Source: Pacificibacter marinus (GTDB taxonomy: Bacteria > Pseudomonadota > Alphaproteobacteria > Rhodobacterales > Rhodobacteraceae). From it: a stretch of DNA of 64,000 bases. Numbering within the stretch: position 1 is the first letter of the stretch; every line of letters starts with the position of its first letter. Where the stretch lies: contig NZ_JAHKPU010000019.1 of the NCBI RefSeq assembly GCF_018860505.1, forward strand, positions 62,001 to 126,000, written 5' to 3'. Shown here in pieces: positions 52,388 through 61,788 of this stretch. Below the pieces are notes generated by a model. The model worked only from the letters and a program-made list of their open reading frames with translations, ran no database searches and was not told the origin of the DNA. The translations under genes were made by a program, and so were the position numbers.

Positions 52388-53896
52388 TTAAACCATCATA
52401 CAAACAGTCTTATTTTCCAGATAGTTGTCCAACCCCAAGGCGCCGTTTTCAACACCCCAACCAGACGCCTTCATGCCACCTTTTGGCAGCTCTGGCGAAA
52501 AGTAACTGTGGCAGTTCACCCAAACCGTCCCTGCGCGCACTTGAGCACTTAAACGATGCGCCCTCGACAGGTCTTGTGTCCACACCGAGGCTGCCAAACC
52601 GTATTGTGTGTCATTTGCCATGGCGACCACCTCATCCGCCTCATCAAACGCAGTAAGCGTGGCCACAGGGCCAAAAACCTCTTCGCGCATCACGGACATC
52701 TCAGGGCGCACATGCGTCAACACAGTCGGGTGATAGAAAGCCGGATAATCCGAATTGATCGCCCCGCCCGTTAAAACTTCGGCGCCAGACGTGCGACCAG
52801 CCTCAACAATCTCAGCCACATGTTTGGCATGGCCTGCGTTGATCAAAGGCCCAAGATCACTGTCAGGATCAAGCCCGTGCCCAAGTCGCATTGACTGCGC
52901 AGATGCCGCAAATTTTTCGGCAAAGCGATCATAAACCCCTCGTTGAACATAAATGCGCGAGGCGGCCACGCAGACCTGTCCCGAATTGGCAAAAATACCG
53001 CGTGCAACCCCCGACACAGCCAGATCAAGGTCGGCATCATTCATGACAATAGCAGGCGATTTTCCACCAAGTTCAAGCGTTAGTTTTTTCAAATTGCCCT
53101 GTGCGGACCCTAACAAACGACGCCCGATGTCTGTCGATCCGGTAAAGGCGACCTTGGCCACATCGGGGTGGACAGCCAGCGCTTCTCCCACCTCATGTCC
53201 AAGCCCCGTCACAAGGTTCACCACACCAACAGGCACCCCTGCTTGTTCGATCAATTCGCACAAACGCACCGCCGTGAGAGAGGTCTCTTCGGCGGGTTTC
53301 AAAATCACAGTACATCCCGCGCAAAGTGCAGGGGCAAGCTTCATCGCAGCCATCAATAAAGGCGAATTCCACGGTACAATCGCCGCGACCACCCCCACGG
53401 GTTCGCGCCGCGTGTAGGCCATAACCTGTTTGCCTGCTGGCGCATATCCGATGGACGGCGTAATGGTCTGGCCCGATAATTTGGTCGCATAGCCTGCGTA
53501 ATAGCGAAACTGCGCGATCGCGCCATTCAGTTCGCCAAATCGAGCTGTGGCATATGTTTTGCCTTGGTCCAGACATTCAAGTTCTGCCAATTCATCTGCA
53601 TGGGCTTCGATCAGGTCAGCGATTTTCCACAAAAGCGCCTGACGCGTGGCCGGTAACATCCCCGCCCAATCTGCACCAATCAGCGCATTATTGGCCGCCT
53701 CAACGGCTTGATCAGCTTCAGCCTGACCCGCGCGTGACAAGCGCGTCAGCAGCTCCCCCGTGGCCGGATCGTGACTATCAAAGGTCTCAGACAAAACATG
53801 CCATTCGCCCCCAATCCAAATCGGTTGAACAGGCCGAGACAGCAAAGCTTTAGCTCCGACAGTTTTAGGCGCGCAGGGTTTTACAGTGAATGTCAT
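52388..53896 (-). CDS. NAD(P)-dependent aldehyde dehydrogenase
   Basis: 502 residues from the ATG at 53896, which overlaps the 2Fe-2S gene by ATGA; the open frame upstream of it is a shadow. Cofactor and active-site motifs are all present: VVAAIVPWNSPLLMAAMKLA, KVAFTGSTDIGRRLLG, TLELGGKSPAIVM (catalytic Glu) and NSGQVCVAASRI (catalytic Cys), and EVFGPVATL. It oxidises an aldehyde to an acid. In this operon the aldehyde probably comes from the GMC oxidoreductase or from the TPP decarboxylase. Confidence 0.93.
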   Translation of the reverse strand: MTFTVKPCAPKTVGAKALLSRPVQPIWIGGEWHVLSETFDSHDPATGELLTRLSRAGQAEADQAVEAANNALIGADWAGMLPATRQALLWKIADLIEAHADELAELECLDQGKTYATARFGELNGAIAQFRYYAGYATKLSGQTITPSIGYAPAGKQVMAYTRREPVGVVAAIVPWNSPLLMAAMKLAPALCAGCTVILKPAEETSLTAVRLCELIEQAGVPVGVVNLVTGLGHEVGEALAVHPDVAKVAFTGSTDIGRRLLGSAQGNLKKLTLELGGKSPAIVMNDADLDLAVSGVARGIFANSGQVCVAASRIYVQRGVYDRFAEKFAASAQSMRLGHGLDPDSDLGPLINAGHAKHVAEIVEAGRTSGAEVLTGGAINSDYPAFYHPTVLTHVRPEMSVMREEVFGPVATLTAFDEADEVVAMANDTQYGLAASVWTQDLSRAHRLSAQVRAGTVWVNCHSYFSPELPKGGMKASGWGVENGALGLDNYLENKTVCMMV

Positions 53897-54357
53897 CGTC
53901 TCGTGTCCTTCATCATATCTCGTGCCAAACGCGCCCCGCGCAAAATGGAATGGTAGCCCGTACAGCGGCAAATATTTCCCTCAAGCGCCTCTTCGATCAT
54001 CGCGTCGTCTGGAAGGCTTTCAACAGACAAAAGCCCCGTGAGGCTCATCATTACTCCGGGTGCGCAATACCCGCATTGAAACCCATTCTCGATCTCCATC
54101 GCTTTAATCAACACCCTGCCAGCAGGTTGCGTTTCAAGTCCGGTGATCGTGGTGATCTCTGCGTGCTCAATTTGCCAGCCCATCACGAGACACGCATTGA
54201 TCGGTGCGCCGTCGCGCAGTACGGTACAAGCGCCGCAGCGTCCGATGTCACAGCCGATTTTCGTAGCCGTCGCTCCAATATCTTCGCGCAGATACGTCAA
54301 GAGCATTGCATCAGCGGCAATCTGGGCCGGCACGCCGTTAAGCTTAAACTGTATCAT
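53893..54357 (-). CDS. xanthine-dehydrogenase family 2Fe-2S subunit
   Basis: 154 residues from the ATG at 54357 that overlaps the upstream stop by ATGA. It carries two clusters: the ferredoxin-type one in GCDIGRCGACTVLRDGAPIN followed by CLV, and the second, helical one in QCGYCAPGVM and NICRCTGYHS. This is the electron-transfer small subunit (CoxS/XdhA type) of the molybdenum enzyme encoded next to it. It passes electrons from the Mo centre to FAD. Confidence 0.95.
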   Translation of the reverse strand: MIQFKLNGVPAQIAADAMLLTYLREDIGATATKIGCDIGRCGACTVLRDGAPINACLVMGWQIEHAEITTITGLETQPAGRVLIKAMEIENGFQCGYCAPGVMMSLTGLLSVESLPDDAMIEEALEGNICRCTGYHSILRGARLARDMMKDTRR

Positions 54358-57300
54358 GCCCGCCCTTCCATCGTCGTAAGGCTGTCCATCATTGTAAGAA
54401 TTGTCTCGGGCGCAATCGGCGTTATCGCGGGCCAAAACCCAATCGCGTCAGCAACGGCATTGGCAATCGCGGGCGTCACGGCACCAACCCCAAGTTCCCC
54501 CGCACCACGCGGCCCGAACGGGTCTTCAGGATCAAGACTTTCATGCGCCGTTACGCGTATATGTTCAGGAGCATCCTTGACGTTTGGCATCATGTAGCTA
54601 TCGAAATTTCGCGCAACAGGATGCCCCGCAAGATAGGGCATATCTTCCGTCAAGGTTGCACCAAGGGCTTGCACCAGACCGCCCTCCATTTGCCCTAGAT
54701 AGGATGCCATATCCATCACGGGGCCCGCCGCCGTATGCATTTCAAAGTCAACGACACGCACCATGCCTGTTATGCGGTTCACAGCAATGCGTGCCAAAGT
54801 TGCCCCAAAGGCAAAGATGAAACGCGCGTTGCCTTTGGGGTAGTTCGTCTTTGGGAAAAGGTAATGTGCTTGAACCGGCGCGACATCTCCCAAGTCGGCG
54901 AATGTCAAACAAGGTGTCTGCGTATTCAAACCAACTTTTGTGATCCCGCCAGGCACGATTGCAAGTCTGTCGCTGGCGCAGTTCAATATCTGTGCAGCCC
55001 GCCCCAAAAGAGCCGCTTGAAACGCTGGCGCCGTTTCTTCGACACCACGCCAAACCACATAACCACCGCGAGCCGCAGTTGTGGACCCGCTATCGGGGGC
55101 GCGCTCTGTATCGCCAATCACAGCGTAAATATCTGCGCGATCGCAGCCTAACTTATCTGAAACAGCGGCATGTAAGGAGGCAATAAGCCCCTGCCCCATT
55201 TCATCCAAACCGCACAAGGCTTGGATTTTTCCATCCTTAAGCGCGAGCCCAAAATCAGCTTCGTCTTCTGGAATAGTCCCCAATCCGTTGCCTTGATAAT
55301 TCAAAGCCATCCCGACACCGGCCCATTCATCTTCTTTGACGGCAAATGGCTGCCACATGCGCGAAGCTGAAGCGGCAGCAAGCATTTCAGGCAAGCGCTC
55401 TGTCGGCGCCACGGCTTGACCAAGCACACCAGGACTGCCAAGCGCGCGAAGATTACGACGGCGCATGTCAACCGGATCGAGGCCACACAGCGCTGCCAGA
55501 CGGTCCATTTGGCACTCAATGGCATAGGTCATCTGATTGGCACCAAAGCCCCGAAACGCCCCGCAAGTGCCGTTGTTGGTATAGGCCAAACGTCCACGTG
55601 CACGATAATGCGCGATCGCGTAAGGCCCAACCACATGCTCCATCGCCGTTTCCAAAACACCAGGCGACAAGGATGCATAGGCCCCACATTCGGACAGCAC
55701 ATCGACGTCTTGCGCGATAACTTTCCCCTGTGCATCGCAACCGGTTTTCATCTTTATCCACATGGGATTGCGCTTGGTTCCAGCCTGTACACTTTCGGCC
55801 CGTGACAGATGCAACCGCACAGGTTGACCAGATTTTTGCGCCAAAAGCGCAAGCGCTGGCTGGACCGTCAATTCGTCTTTGCCGCCAAAAGCCCCGCCCG
55901 TGGGCGATGTGATCACGCGCAAATTTTCTACGGGCATATCCAGAATACGCGAGAGTTGCATTTGATCACGCGCACCATGCTGTCCGCCGGCACAGATTAA
56001 CAAACCCGCACCGTCTGGTGCCGCCCAGCCGCCTTCGGTTTCCATAAAGCCATGCATTTGGTGCGGGGTTACATAGGTCTCTTCAACGATATGTGCCACG
56101 TTCGCCCATGCTTCAGTCCACTCAAGCTCCGTATCGCCACGACCATGAGACACCTCAGTTACCAAATTACCCGTCTCATGAACCAAAGGCGTGTCAGGCA
56201 TCAAAGCGGCGCGCGCCTCTGTGACGACAGGTAAATCTTCATAGGTGACTTTGATCAGCGACAAGGCTTTGGATGCAGTGGCCTCATCGACAGCAGCGAC
56301 AGCCGCGACAGGATCACCAGTGTAGCGCACTTTATCAGCGCATAAGGCTGGCTGGTCTTGAAACACGATGCCGAACCCGTTCAACCCTTTGATATCACGA
56401 TGCGTCACCACGGCCTTTACGCCAGACAAAGCCTCGGCTTTTGATGTATCAATCTCCAAGATACGCGCATGAGGTCGCCCCGCGCGAAGAATACGCCCGA
56501 CCAACATCTGCGCCTCACGTTTATCCGTGAGATAGGTCAGTTTTCCACGCACTTTCGCGGGCATATCAGGGCGCGTGTTCCAACGTTCCTGTCCTGCATT
56601 GCGCGACAATTCCGTCAACTCAGGTAGGGGCATCTTTGTGGGGCGGCGGGTTGTTTTGTGCAGCGGTACGTCTGGCGCACCAAACAGCCCCGTAACAAGC
56701 CCCGCTGCCGCCACACGTTTGCGGTAGCTTGCCGTTCGAAAGGCACAGTCAGGGGCGAAAATTTCTGCTCTCATGCGGTGTCGTAAATCAGTCCGATCAA
56801 CATCTTCTAGCGTTTGTCTCAACAACCACGCTTCAGTTTCATGCAATCTTTGCGGTGGTGTAGCACCGCCACCCACAGCCAAACGCAGGCCTGATATTTG
56901 ACCATCCAGCACCGACATCATCCCAGCCGATGCGATAATAGATGCTGTAAAAGCCTGTCTCAAACCGACTTTTCGCCATGTGCTTTTAGGTTTATTATCT
57001 TCAAGCGGCTGCAAGGTAAGCGACAAAATAATCCCAAAAGGCGCGTTCAAATATTCCAAGACGCTCATAGCGCCCTCGGTCGTTTCGACCACAGCGTCCA
57101 AAGCGATCAACGCGGGAATAAGACAGCCTTTGCCCCAAGCGAGATTGCCCCCCAAAGTGGCCAAACGCCGAACATTCGGCGCAGCCACATCAGCACAAGC
57201 CTTGGACAAAAGCGGGATATTGGCGTGCCGGATGTCTTCGAGTGGCGTGCCTGCACCGATTGTAAGCCCTTGAATACCTTTGGGGATCAAATGGCCGATG

Positions 57301-57434
57301 GGCACATATTGTTCGGGTGGTGTTTGGCCTTGAGAGAACTCCAATTGAAAACCGGAGCCCCCCGCAACGGCAACGCCCCCTGTCGCAATCAGCTTGGCAG
57401 CCTCTTTCAAACTATCAGGCCGCGTGATTTTCAT
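54354..57434 (-). CDS. xanthine-dehydrogenase-like fusion of FAD and molybdopterin domains
   Basis: 1026 residues from the ATG at 57434, overlapping the upstream stop by ATGA. Residues 1-265 are a CoxM-type FAD domain (ATLGGNLAWGKG). Residues about 285-1020 are a CoxL/XdhB-type molybdopterin domain with QMHGFMETEGGWA, GGAFGGKDEL, GTCGAFRGFGANQMTYA and the catalytic Glu in GPRGAGELGVGA. Most relatives have these as two separate subunits. The RGFG form of the cofactor loop belongs to the purine and N-heterocycle hydroxylases rather than CO dehydrogenase. The substrate is probably a purine, pteridine, pyridine or related ring. No XdhC-type maturation gene is in the window. Confidence 0.92.
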   Translation of the reverse strand: MKITRPDSLKEAAKLIATGGVAVAGGSGFQLEFSQGQTPPEQYVPIGHLIPKGIQGLTIGAGTPLEDIRHANIPLLSKACADVAAPNVRRLATLGGNLAWGKGCLIPALIALDAVVETTEGAMSVLEYLNAPFGIILSLTLQPLEDNKPKSTWRKVGLRQAFTASIIASAGMMSVLDGQISGLRLAVGGGATPPQRLHETEAWLLRQTLEDVDRTDLRHRMRAEIFAPDCAFRTASYRKRVAAAGLVTGLFGAPDVPLHKTTRRPTKMPLPELTELSRNAGQERWNTRPDMPAKVRGKLTYLTDKREAQMLVGRILRAGRPHARILEIDTSKAEALSGVKAVVTHRDIKGLNGFGIVFQDQPALCADKVRYTGDPVAAVAAVDEATASKALSLIKVTYEDLPVVTEARAALMPDTPLVHETGNLVTEVSHGRGDTELEWTEAWANVAHIVEETYVTPHQMHGFMETEGGWAAPDGAGLLICAGGQHGARDQMQLSRILDMPVENLRVITSPTGGAFGGKDELTVQPALALLAQKSGQPVRLHLSRAESVQAGTKRNPMWIKMKTGCDAQGKVIAQDVDVLSECGAYASLSPGVLETAMEHVVGPYAIAHYRARGRLAYTNNGTCGAFRGFGANQMTYAIECQMDRLAALCGLDPVDMRRRNLRALGSPGVLGQAVAPTERLPEMLAAASASRMWQPFAVKEDEWAGVGMALNYQGNGLGTIPEDEADFGLALKDGKIQALCGLDEMGQGLIASLHAAVSDKLGCDRADIYAVIGDTERAPDSGSTTAARGGYVVWRGVEETAPAFQAALLGRAAQILNCASDRLAIVPGGITKVGLNTQTPCLTFADLGDVAPVQAHYLFPKTNYPKGNARFIFAFGATLARIAVNRITGMVRVVDFEMHTAAGPVMDMASYLGQMEGGLVQALGATLTEDMPYLAGHPVARNFDSYMMPNVKDAPEHIRVTAHESLDPEDPFGPRGAGELGVGAVTPAIANAVADAIGFWPAITPIAPETILTMMDSLTTMEGRA

Positions 57435-58270
57435 GCCGCCTCCGGCGTTGTTGTTCCGAAGGTTAAGCCTTTTTGTTTCAACCATCGCCGATAAGCGACC
57501 GAGGAACTGTCGGCACGCGTCGGGATTTCAGCACGCGCTTCAAGTGGCAAAAGCCGCGGGCGCTGGTTTTCAACGATGATCCTGTCTTGCAAAAAGATCA
57601 CCTGCTCAAACCGCAACAGTTGGGTATGGCTGGCCTCTTGATCGGTCAGATACATCACAGGGATCGCGCGCACTTCATCTTCGTCTATTGGGTGAATAAA
57701 CAGCGCGATGGCATCTTCAACTCCACCACTGTCCGGCACCACACGGTAAAGCATCACAACAAAGGGCGACGGCACCCGATAGGTAAGCTGCGCGAACTCG
57801 CCATCCGGACGGGTGGTCGTCATCTGGGGTTGGAAAAACTTGCAATTGGTTGCCCAGACCTCATCCACGTCATGGCGGATTTCAGATTTATAACTCAGCA
57901 CTTCTGTATGAGGCTCAGAGCCCAAAATATCCGCATGAACAAAGGGGAAATGCGCCATGTCGAGAAAGTTTTCCACGACCCGCAATCCAGAAGCCCGCAT
58001 TTTGACCCAGCCACACGGAACGAAACGGCGACCAGTCTCTTGGCTTTCTGCAATATCAAAAATCTCTTTGTTCGGTGTGCCCAATGTGGTCCAAAGCACC
58101 CCAAACTTTTCACGCACTGGCAAATCTCGACCATCGTGAACCACCTTGTGGCCCGGACCGACGGTAATAGGGTGGCCAAGCAATTTGGTGTCTTGTGCAC
58201 GATCCAAATCTGTCGCAGTCGCAACAGCATACCAGTCATTAAGCGCCACAGGATCTTGGGTGCCAGCCAT
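57431..58270 (-). CDS. ring-hydroxylating oxygenase alpha-like protein lacking the Rieske cluster region
   Basis: 279 residues from the ATG at 58270 (AGGAG six bases before it). The catalytic part keeps the mononuclear iron motif D-x2-H-x4-H in ENFLDMAHFPFVH, and FLQDRIIVENQRP near the C-terminus, as in vanillate or toluenesulfonate oxygenases. The N-terminus begins like the family (ALNDWYAVATATDLDRAQDT) and resumes at DLPVREKFGVLWTTLG. The 55-60 residues between, which should hold the Rieske CxH and CxxH pairs, are missing; the only Cys residues are in VPCGW and TNCKFF. The frame is intact, so this is not a simple frameshift. It could use an external electron donor or do a different reaction. 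Confidence 0.8.
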   Translation of the reverse strand: MAGTQDPVALNDWYAVATATDLDRAQDTKLLGHPITVGPGHKVVHDGRDLPVREKFGVLWTTLGTPNKEIFDIAESQETGRRFVPCGWVKMRASGLRVVENFLDMAHFPFVHADILGSEPHTEVLSYKSEIRHDVDEVWATNCKFFQPQMTTTRPDGEFAQLTYRVPSPFVVMLYRVVPDSGGVEDAIALFIHPIDEDEVRAIPVMYLTDQEASHTQLLRFEQVIFLQDRIIVENQRPRLLPLEARAEIPTRADSSSVAYRRWLKQKGLTFGTTTPEAA

Positions 58271-58281
58271 CTTTTTCTCCT

Positions 58282-59652
58282 TTAGTCCGTCCATTGCGTC
58301 GTCCCGCCACCATTGGCATCCAACCACGTTTGGCGACGCTGAAAATGCCCCGGAGCCAGACGGGAAACACGATCAATAATTTCAGACATATCGCCAGACA
58401 CAAGGCGCCCGTCGTCGACACAGATCTCACCGTTGACCATCGTCATTTTGACATCGCCGCCTTTGACGGCATGGACAAGATTGTGTTGTAAATTAAACCA
58501 ACGCCCGTCTGGGAAAAATGGAGTCATGCGTGGTGATCGACCATCTACGGCAATGATGTCCGCTTTTTTACCCACTTCTAAAGACCCCGTGATTTTGTCT
58601 AAGCCCACGGCCTTGGCCCCCAAACAAGTCGCCATTTCCAACACAGACCAACTGTCCATCGCAGCCGCATCCAGTTCGCGCAGCTTGCCTTTGAGAGATG
58701 CAGTTTTCATCTCTTCAAACATGTCAAAGTTGTTATTTTCTTTTTCGCCATCGGTGCCAATGCCAACAGGAATACCGGCGGCAAGCATTTCTTTGATGGG
58801 CGCAATCCCTGAGGCCAATTTCATATTCGATATAGGGTTATGCGCCACAGAGACGCTGTAATCGGCAACCATTTCTATCTCGTCTTGCGAGAACCAAACC
58901 GCATGCGCGAACATCGCCAAGGGGGTCTCAAAGAACCCAAGATCGCGGAACACCTCCATCGGTTTTTTTCCGTAACGTGTTTGGTATTCGGCCAGTTCGA
59001 TTTCAGCTTCAGAGCAATGCGTATGAAACGGTACATTGTATTTTTTCGACATATCAATGGCGCGCTGTTGGGCGGGCTCATCGGCGTAGAAAAGATGTTC
59101 TAAACCGACCCAAACATTCACACGCCCCTGCGCCTTACCATTCCAACGTTCAATCAACCCTTCGTTCATATCAAGTGTGTCGAAATAGTTGTAATCAGGA
59201 TGTTCCCCAACATAAGGCACTGCAATCAAACGATTACCAAGAACTTCGCAAGCCCGTGCAGATCCATCCATATGACGCCACATGTCAACGATTGTTGTCG
59301 TGCCGCCCAACAGGCTTTCGGCGTAGGCAAGGTAACTTGCCGCCTCGGCTTCTTCGGGCAAAAGGACACGGTGCATAGGGTTGATATGCTGCGCCAGCCA
59401 ATCCCAGACAGGCAAATGTTCAGCTGTACCGCGCAGGAAGCCTGAATGCGCATGCGCGTTGATCAACCCTGGCATCAAAACAGCTTTGCCCAGATTTTTG
59501 ACAGGGACGTTCGGGTTGTTGGCAATCACTTCGGTTTTTGGGCCAATGGCGGTAATCTCATCGCCCTTCACGAAAATCGCCGCATCTGTCAGCGTTTCGC
59601 GCGTTGCATTCATTGTTACAATGGCATCGGCAGTCAAAATTAGGTCGCTCAT
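58282..59652 (-). CDS. TrzA/AtzA-like amidohydrolase
   Basis: 456 residues of the subtype III amidohydrolase fold. Metal and active residues are visible: INAHAHSGFLRG (HxH), FHTHCSEAEIEL, FAHAVWFSQDEIE, and GIGTDGEKENNNFDMFEEMK (metal Asp). The family covers guanine, cytosine, S-adenosylhomocysteine and triazine deaminases and dechlorinases. Its start overlaps the GMC gene's stop by ATGA and its stop is 11 bases before the Rieske-less oxygenase gene. It probably removes an amino group from the ring substrate of this operon. Confidence 0.9.
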   Translation of the reverse strand: MSDLILTADAIVTMNATRETLTDAAIFVKGDEITAIGPKTEVIANNPNVPVKNLGKAVLMPGLINAHAHSGFLRGTAEHLPVWDWLAQHINPMHRVLLPEEAEAASYLAYAESLLGGTTTIVDMWRHMDGSARACEVLGNRLIAVPYVGEHPDYNYFDTLDMNEGLIERWNGKAQGRVNVWVGLEHLFYADEPAQQRAIDMSKKYNVPFHTHCSEAEIELAEYQTRYGKKPMEVFRDLGFFETPLAMFAHAVWFSQDEIEMVADYSVSVAHNPISNMKLASGIAPIKEMLAAGIPVGIGTDGEKENNNFDMFEEMKTASLKGKLRELDAAAMDSWSVLEMATCLGAKAVGLDKITGSLEVGKKADIIAVDGRSPRMTPFFPDGRWFNLQHNLVHAVKGGDVKMTMVNGEICVDDGRLVSGDMSEIIDRVSRLAPGHFQRRQTWLDANGGGTTQWTD

Positions 59653-61172
59653 GCGTCCTCCAATATAAATGTTGCGGCACGTTCACCGATCATCGTGACA
59701 GGCGCGTGGGTGTGGCACGCAGGGATTTCGGGAATGACAGAAGCGTCCGCGACCCAGAGACCGCGAACGCCTTTGACGCCCAACCGAGGGGAAACGGGGG
59801 CATCATCACGAGAGCCCATTTGGGCTGTTCCGCAACAGTGAAAAAAGGTGGAACAAGAGCGCCGCACAAAGGTCTCAAAGTCATCAGATCGCAGTGGCGC
59901 GACATGATCTTTGAAAAAGGGGGCAAACCCCGTTGAGGCGACCATATCCATAAGAAACTCAACACCACGGACGAGGGCCGCCAAATCACGCGGATCACCA
60001 AGTAAGTTGGGTTGAATGTCTAACGGCGCAGTGGGAGACGCAGCGTTCAGGCGTATCTGGCCCTTAGAATGCGACCGCATCACACCAAGCCCAATGGCAA
60101 AAATGTCGTCCCCATCCAAGTTATACTGATCCCAAAGCGCTGGCGTCGCAGACCGCCCTTGGACAGGAAACGCCAAAAGATCGGCTTGGGCAAGCGCGTC
60201 ATCAGATTTCCAAATCGTCAACGTCCCCCCGCCGTTGCCCACCATTTCTCCAAGCGGCGCTGAGGCACGAAAGTTCAATGCGCGCAGCAAAGGGTGGTCT
60301 TGAAGGTTCTGTCCAATGGCATCGGCTTTAAGTTTGACCGGCAGGCCCAAACGCGCCAATTCTGTCTCTGGTCCAATCCCAGACAACATCAAAAGACGCG
60401 GCGTCTCCAGTGCCCCAGCAGATAAAATCACGCCACATTGCGCTGTGAGATGCGCCTCGCCGTCTGGACCACTCACCGCAACACCTGATGTGCGATCTCC
60501 ATCGAATGTCAGATAAAGCGCAAGAGTTTCGGTCAATACAGTCAAACGGTCAGAGGCAATAATCGGCAAAAGATAGCCCTCAGCCGAAGTATGCCGTCGC
60601 CCCGCGCCATCAATATTGAAATTCGCTAACCCCACACCAAAAGGTTCGGGGCCATTCGGGTCATCGACAAGCGGCAGCCCCATCGCGGCACCGCCTTTGA
60701 GCATGGCTTGCGTTAGGGGATGATCTGGATTTGGGCGGGTGATTTTAAGCGGGCCTTCGCTGCCACGTAAATCGCTTGCCCCCTCCGACCAGTTTTCAGA
60801 CGCCTTGAACGCAGGCAAACAGTCTTGCCAACTCCAGCCTGCCGCGCGCGCATTCCAACGTTCATAATCAGCAGGCACACCTCGATACCACATCATCGCA
60901 TTGGTCGCAGAAGACCCGCCCAAGGCCTTGCCCCGCGGGATCGCTATCTCGCGGTCAAGGATGCGATTGGTCGGGGCATAATGATGCCCCCAATCCCATG
61001 CTCCACTTTGCAGCCCGAACCATTTAGACGGATCTTCGATATCGGAAATACCAAAGCTAGACCGCCCAGATTCAACCACAGCAACATCCGCGCCCGCATC
61101 ATGAAGGCGCCGCGCAACCGCAGAGCCCCCTGATCCAGACCCAATGATGATATAGTCAAAGCTGGTTTTCAT
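59649..61172 (-). CDS. GMC-family FAD oxidoreductase (choline dehydrogenase-like)
   Basis: 507 residues. FAD-binding N-terminus DYIIIGSGSGGSAVARRL followed by VVESG, then PRGKALGGSSATNAMMWYRG and VILSAGALETPRLLMLSGIG (GMC signature 2), and the C-terminal active site FFHCCGTAQMG, GLWVADASVIPEIPACH. It oxidises an alcohol to an aldehyde. The nearby aldehyde dehydrogenase could finish the oxidation to an acid. AGGAT lies before the ATG. Confidence 0.92.
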   Translation of the reverse strand: MKTSFDYIIIGSGSGGSAVARRLHDAGADVAVVESGRSSFGISDIEDPSKWFGLQSGAWDWGHHYAPTNRILDREIAIPRGKALGGSSATNAMMWYRGVPADYERWNARAAGWSWQDCLPAFKASENWSEGASDLRGSEGPLKITRPNPDHPLTQAMLKGGAAMGLPLVDDPNGPEPFGVGLANFNIDGAGRRHTSAEGYLLPIIASDRLTVLTETLALYLTFDGDRTSGVAVSGPDGEAHLTAQCGVILSAGALETPRLLMLSGIGPETELARLGLPVKLKADAIGQNLQDHPLLRALNFRASAPLGEMVGNGGGTLTIWKSDDALAQADLLAFPVQGRSATPALWDQYNLDGDDIFAIGLGVMRSHSKGQIRLNAASPTAPLDIQPNLLGDPRDLAALVRGVEFLMDMVASTGFAPFFKDHVAPLRSDDFETFVRRSCSTFFHCCGTAQMGSRDDAPVSPRLGVKGVRGLWVADASVIPEIPACHTHAPVTMIGERAATFILEDA

Positions 61173-61179
61173 ATCCTGC

Positions 61180-61788
61180 TCAATTGTGCTCGGAAGGGCC
61201 CATTATCGTGATCCCTTCGGTTTTCTCGACATGGCGTACAAAGATGTATTTGTCTTCACGCCCATCAGAATGTTTGCGCTTGATTTCAGGCTGCACAGTG
61301 CCCGAAACCTTGGCGACAACGACATAAGGAACCTCAGCCTTCAGGCCCGCTTCACAATGTGCGTCGAATTCTTCCACCGTTGTTGCGGTGAACGCCTGAT
61401 CGATACCTGAAGCACGCGCGATCCCCGCAAGATCGACACGCCCCGACGCGGTATGCGTCTTGGGTCCACCAATCGATTGATATTGCTCGTTATCCCAAAC
61501 AACGACAAACAGGTTTTTCGGCTGCTCGTTGCCTAAAGTCGCAAGAATACCCAAATTAAACAAAAGCCCACCATCAGTGTCGAGCGATACAATTTGGCGG
61601 TCAGGTAGACCTGCGGCCAGTCCGAAAGCTTCAGGGGTCACACAGCCAAGCTGCTGCTGGAACAGGGACGCTTCGCGCATATGCGGCGCTGCATTGTACC
61701 ATTCATCAACGGAGGCACCGAGTGATAAAATCACCAATTCATCAGACAGGCGCGCTGCCAATTTGGTCATACAATCAAATCGTTTCAT
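61180..61788 (-). CDS. TPP-dependent decarboxylase, C-terminal (TPP-binding) subunit
   Basis: 202 residues that match the cofactor-binding half of sulfopyruvate/phosphonopyruvate decarboxylases (ComE type). The TPP-metal motif runs from SLDTDGGLLFNLGILATLG to VVVWDNEQYQSIG. Together with the N-terminal subunit encoded just upstream it should form one active site at their interface. It decarboxylates a 2-oxo acid to an aldehyde, which fits the aldehyde dehydrogenase in this operon. The substrate need not carry a sulfo or phospho group. Confidence 0.87.
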   Translation of the reverse strand: MKRFDCMTKLAARLSDELVILSLGASVDEWYNAAPHMREASLFQQQLGCVTPEAFGLAAGLPDRQIVSLDTDGGLLFNLGILATLGNEQPKNLFVVVWDNEQYQSIGGPKTHTASGRVDLAGIARASGIDQAFTATTVEEFDAHCEAGLKAEVPYVVVAKVSGTVQPEIKRKHSDGREDKYIFVRHVEKTEGITIMGPSEHN

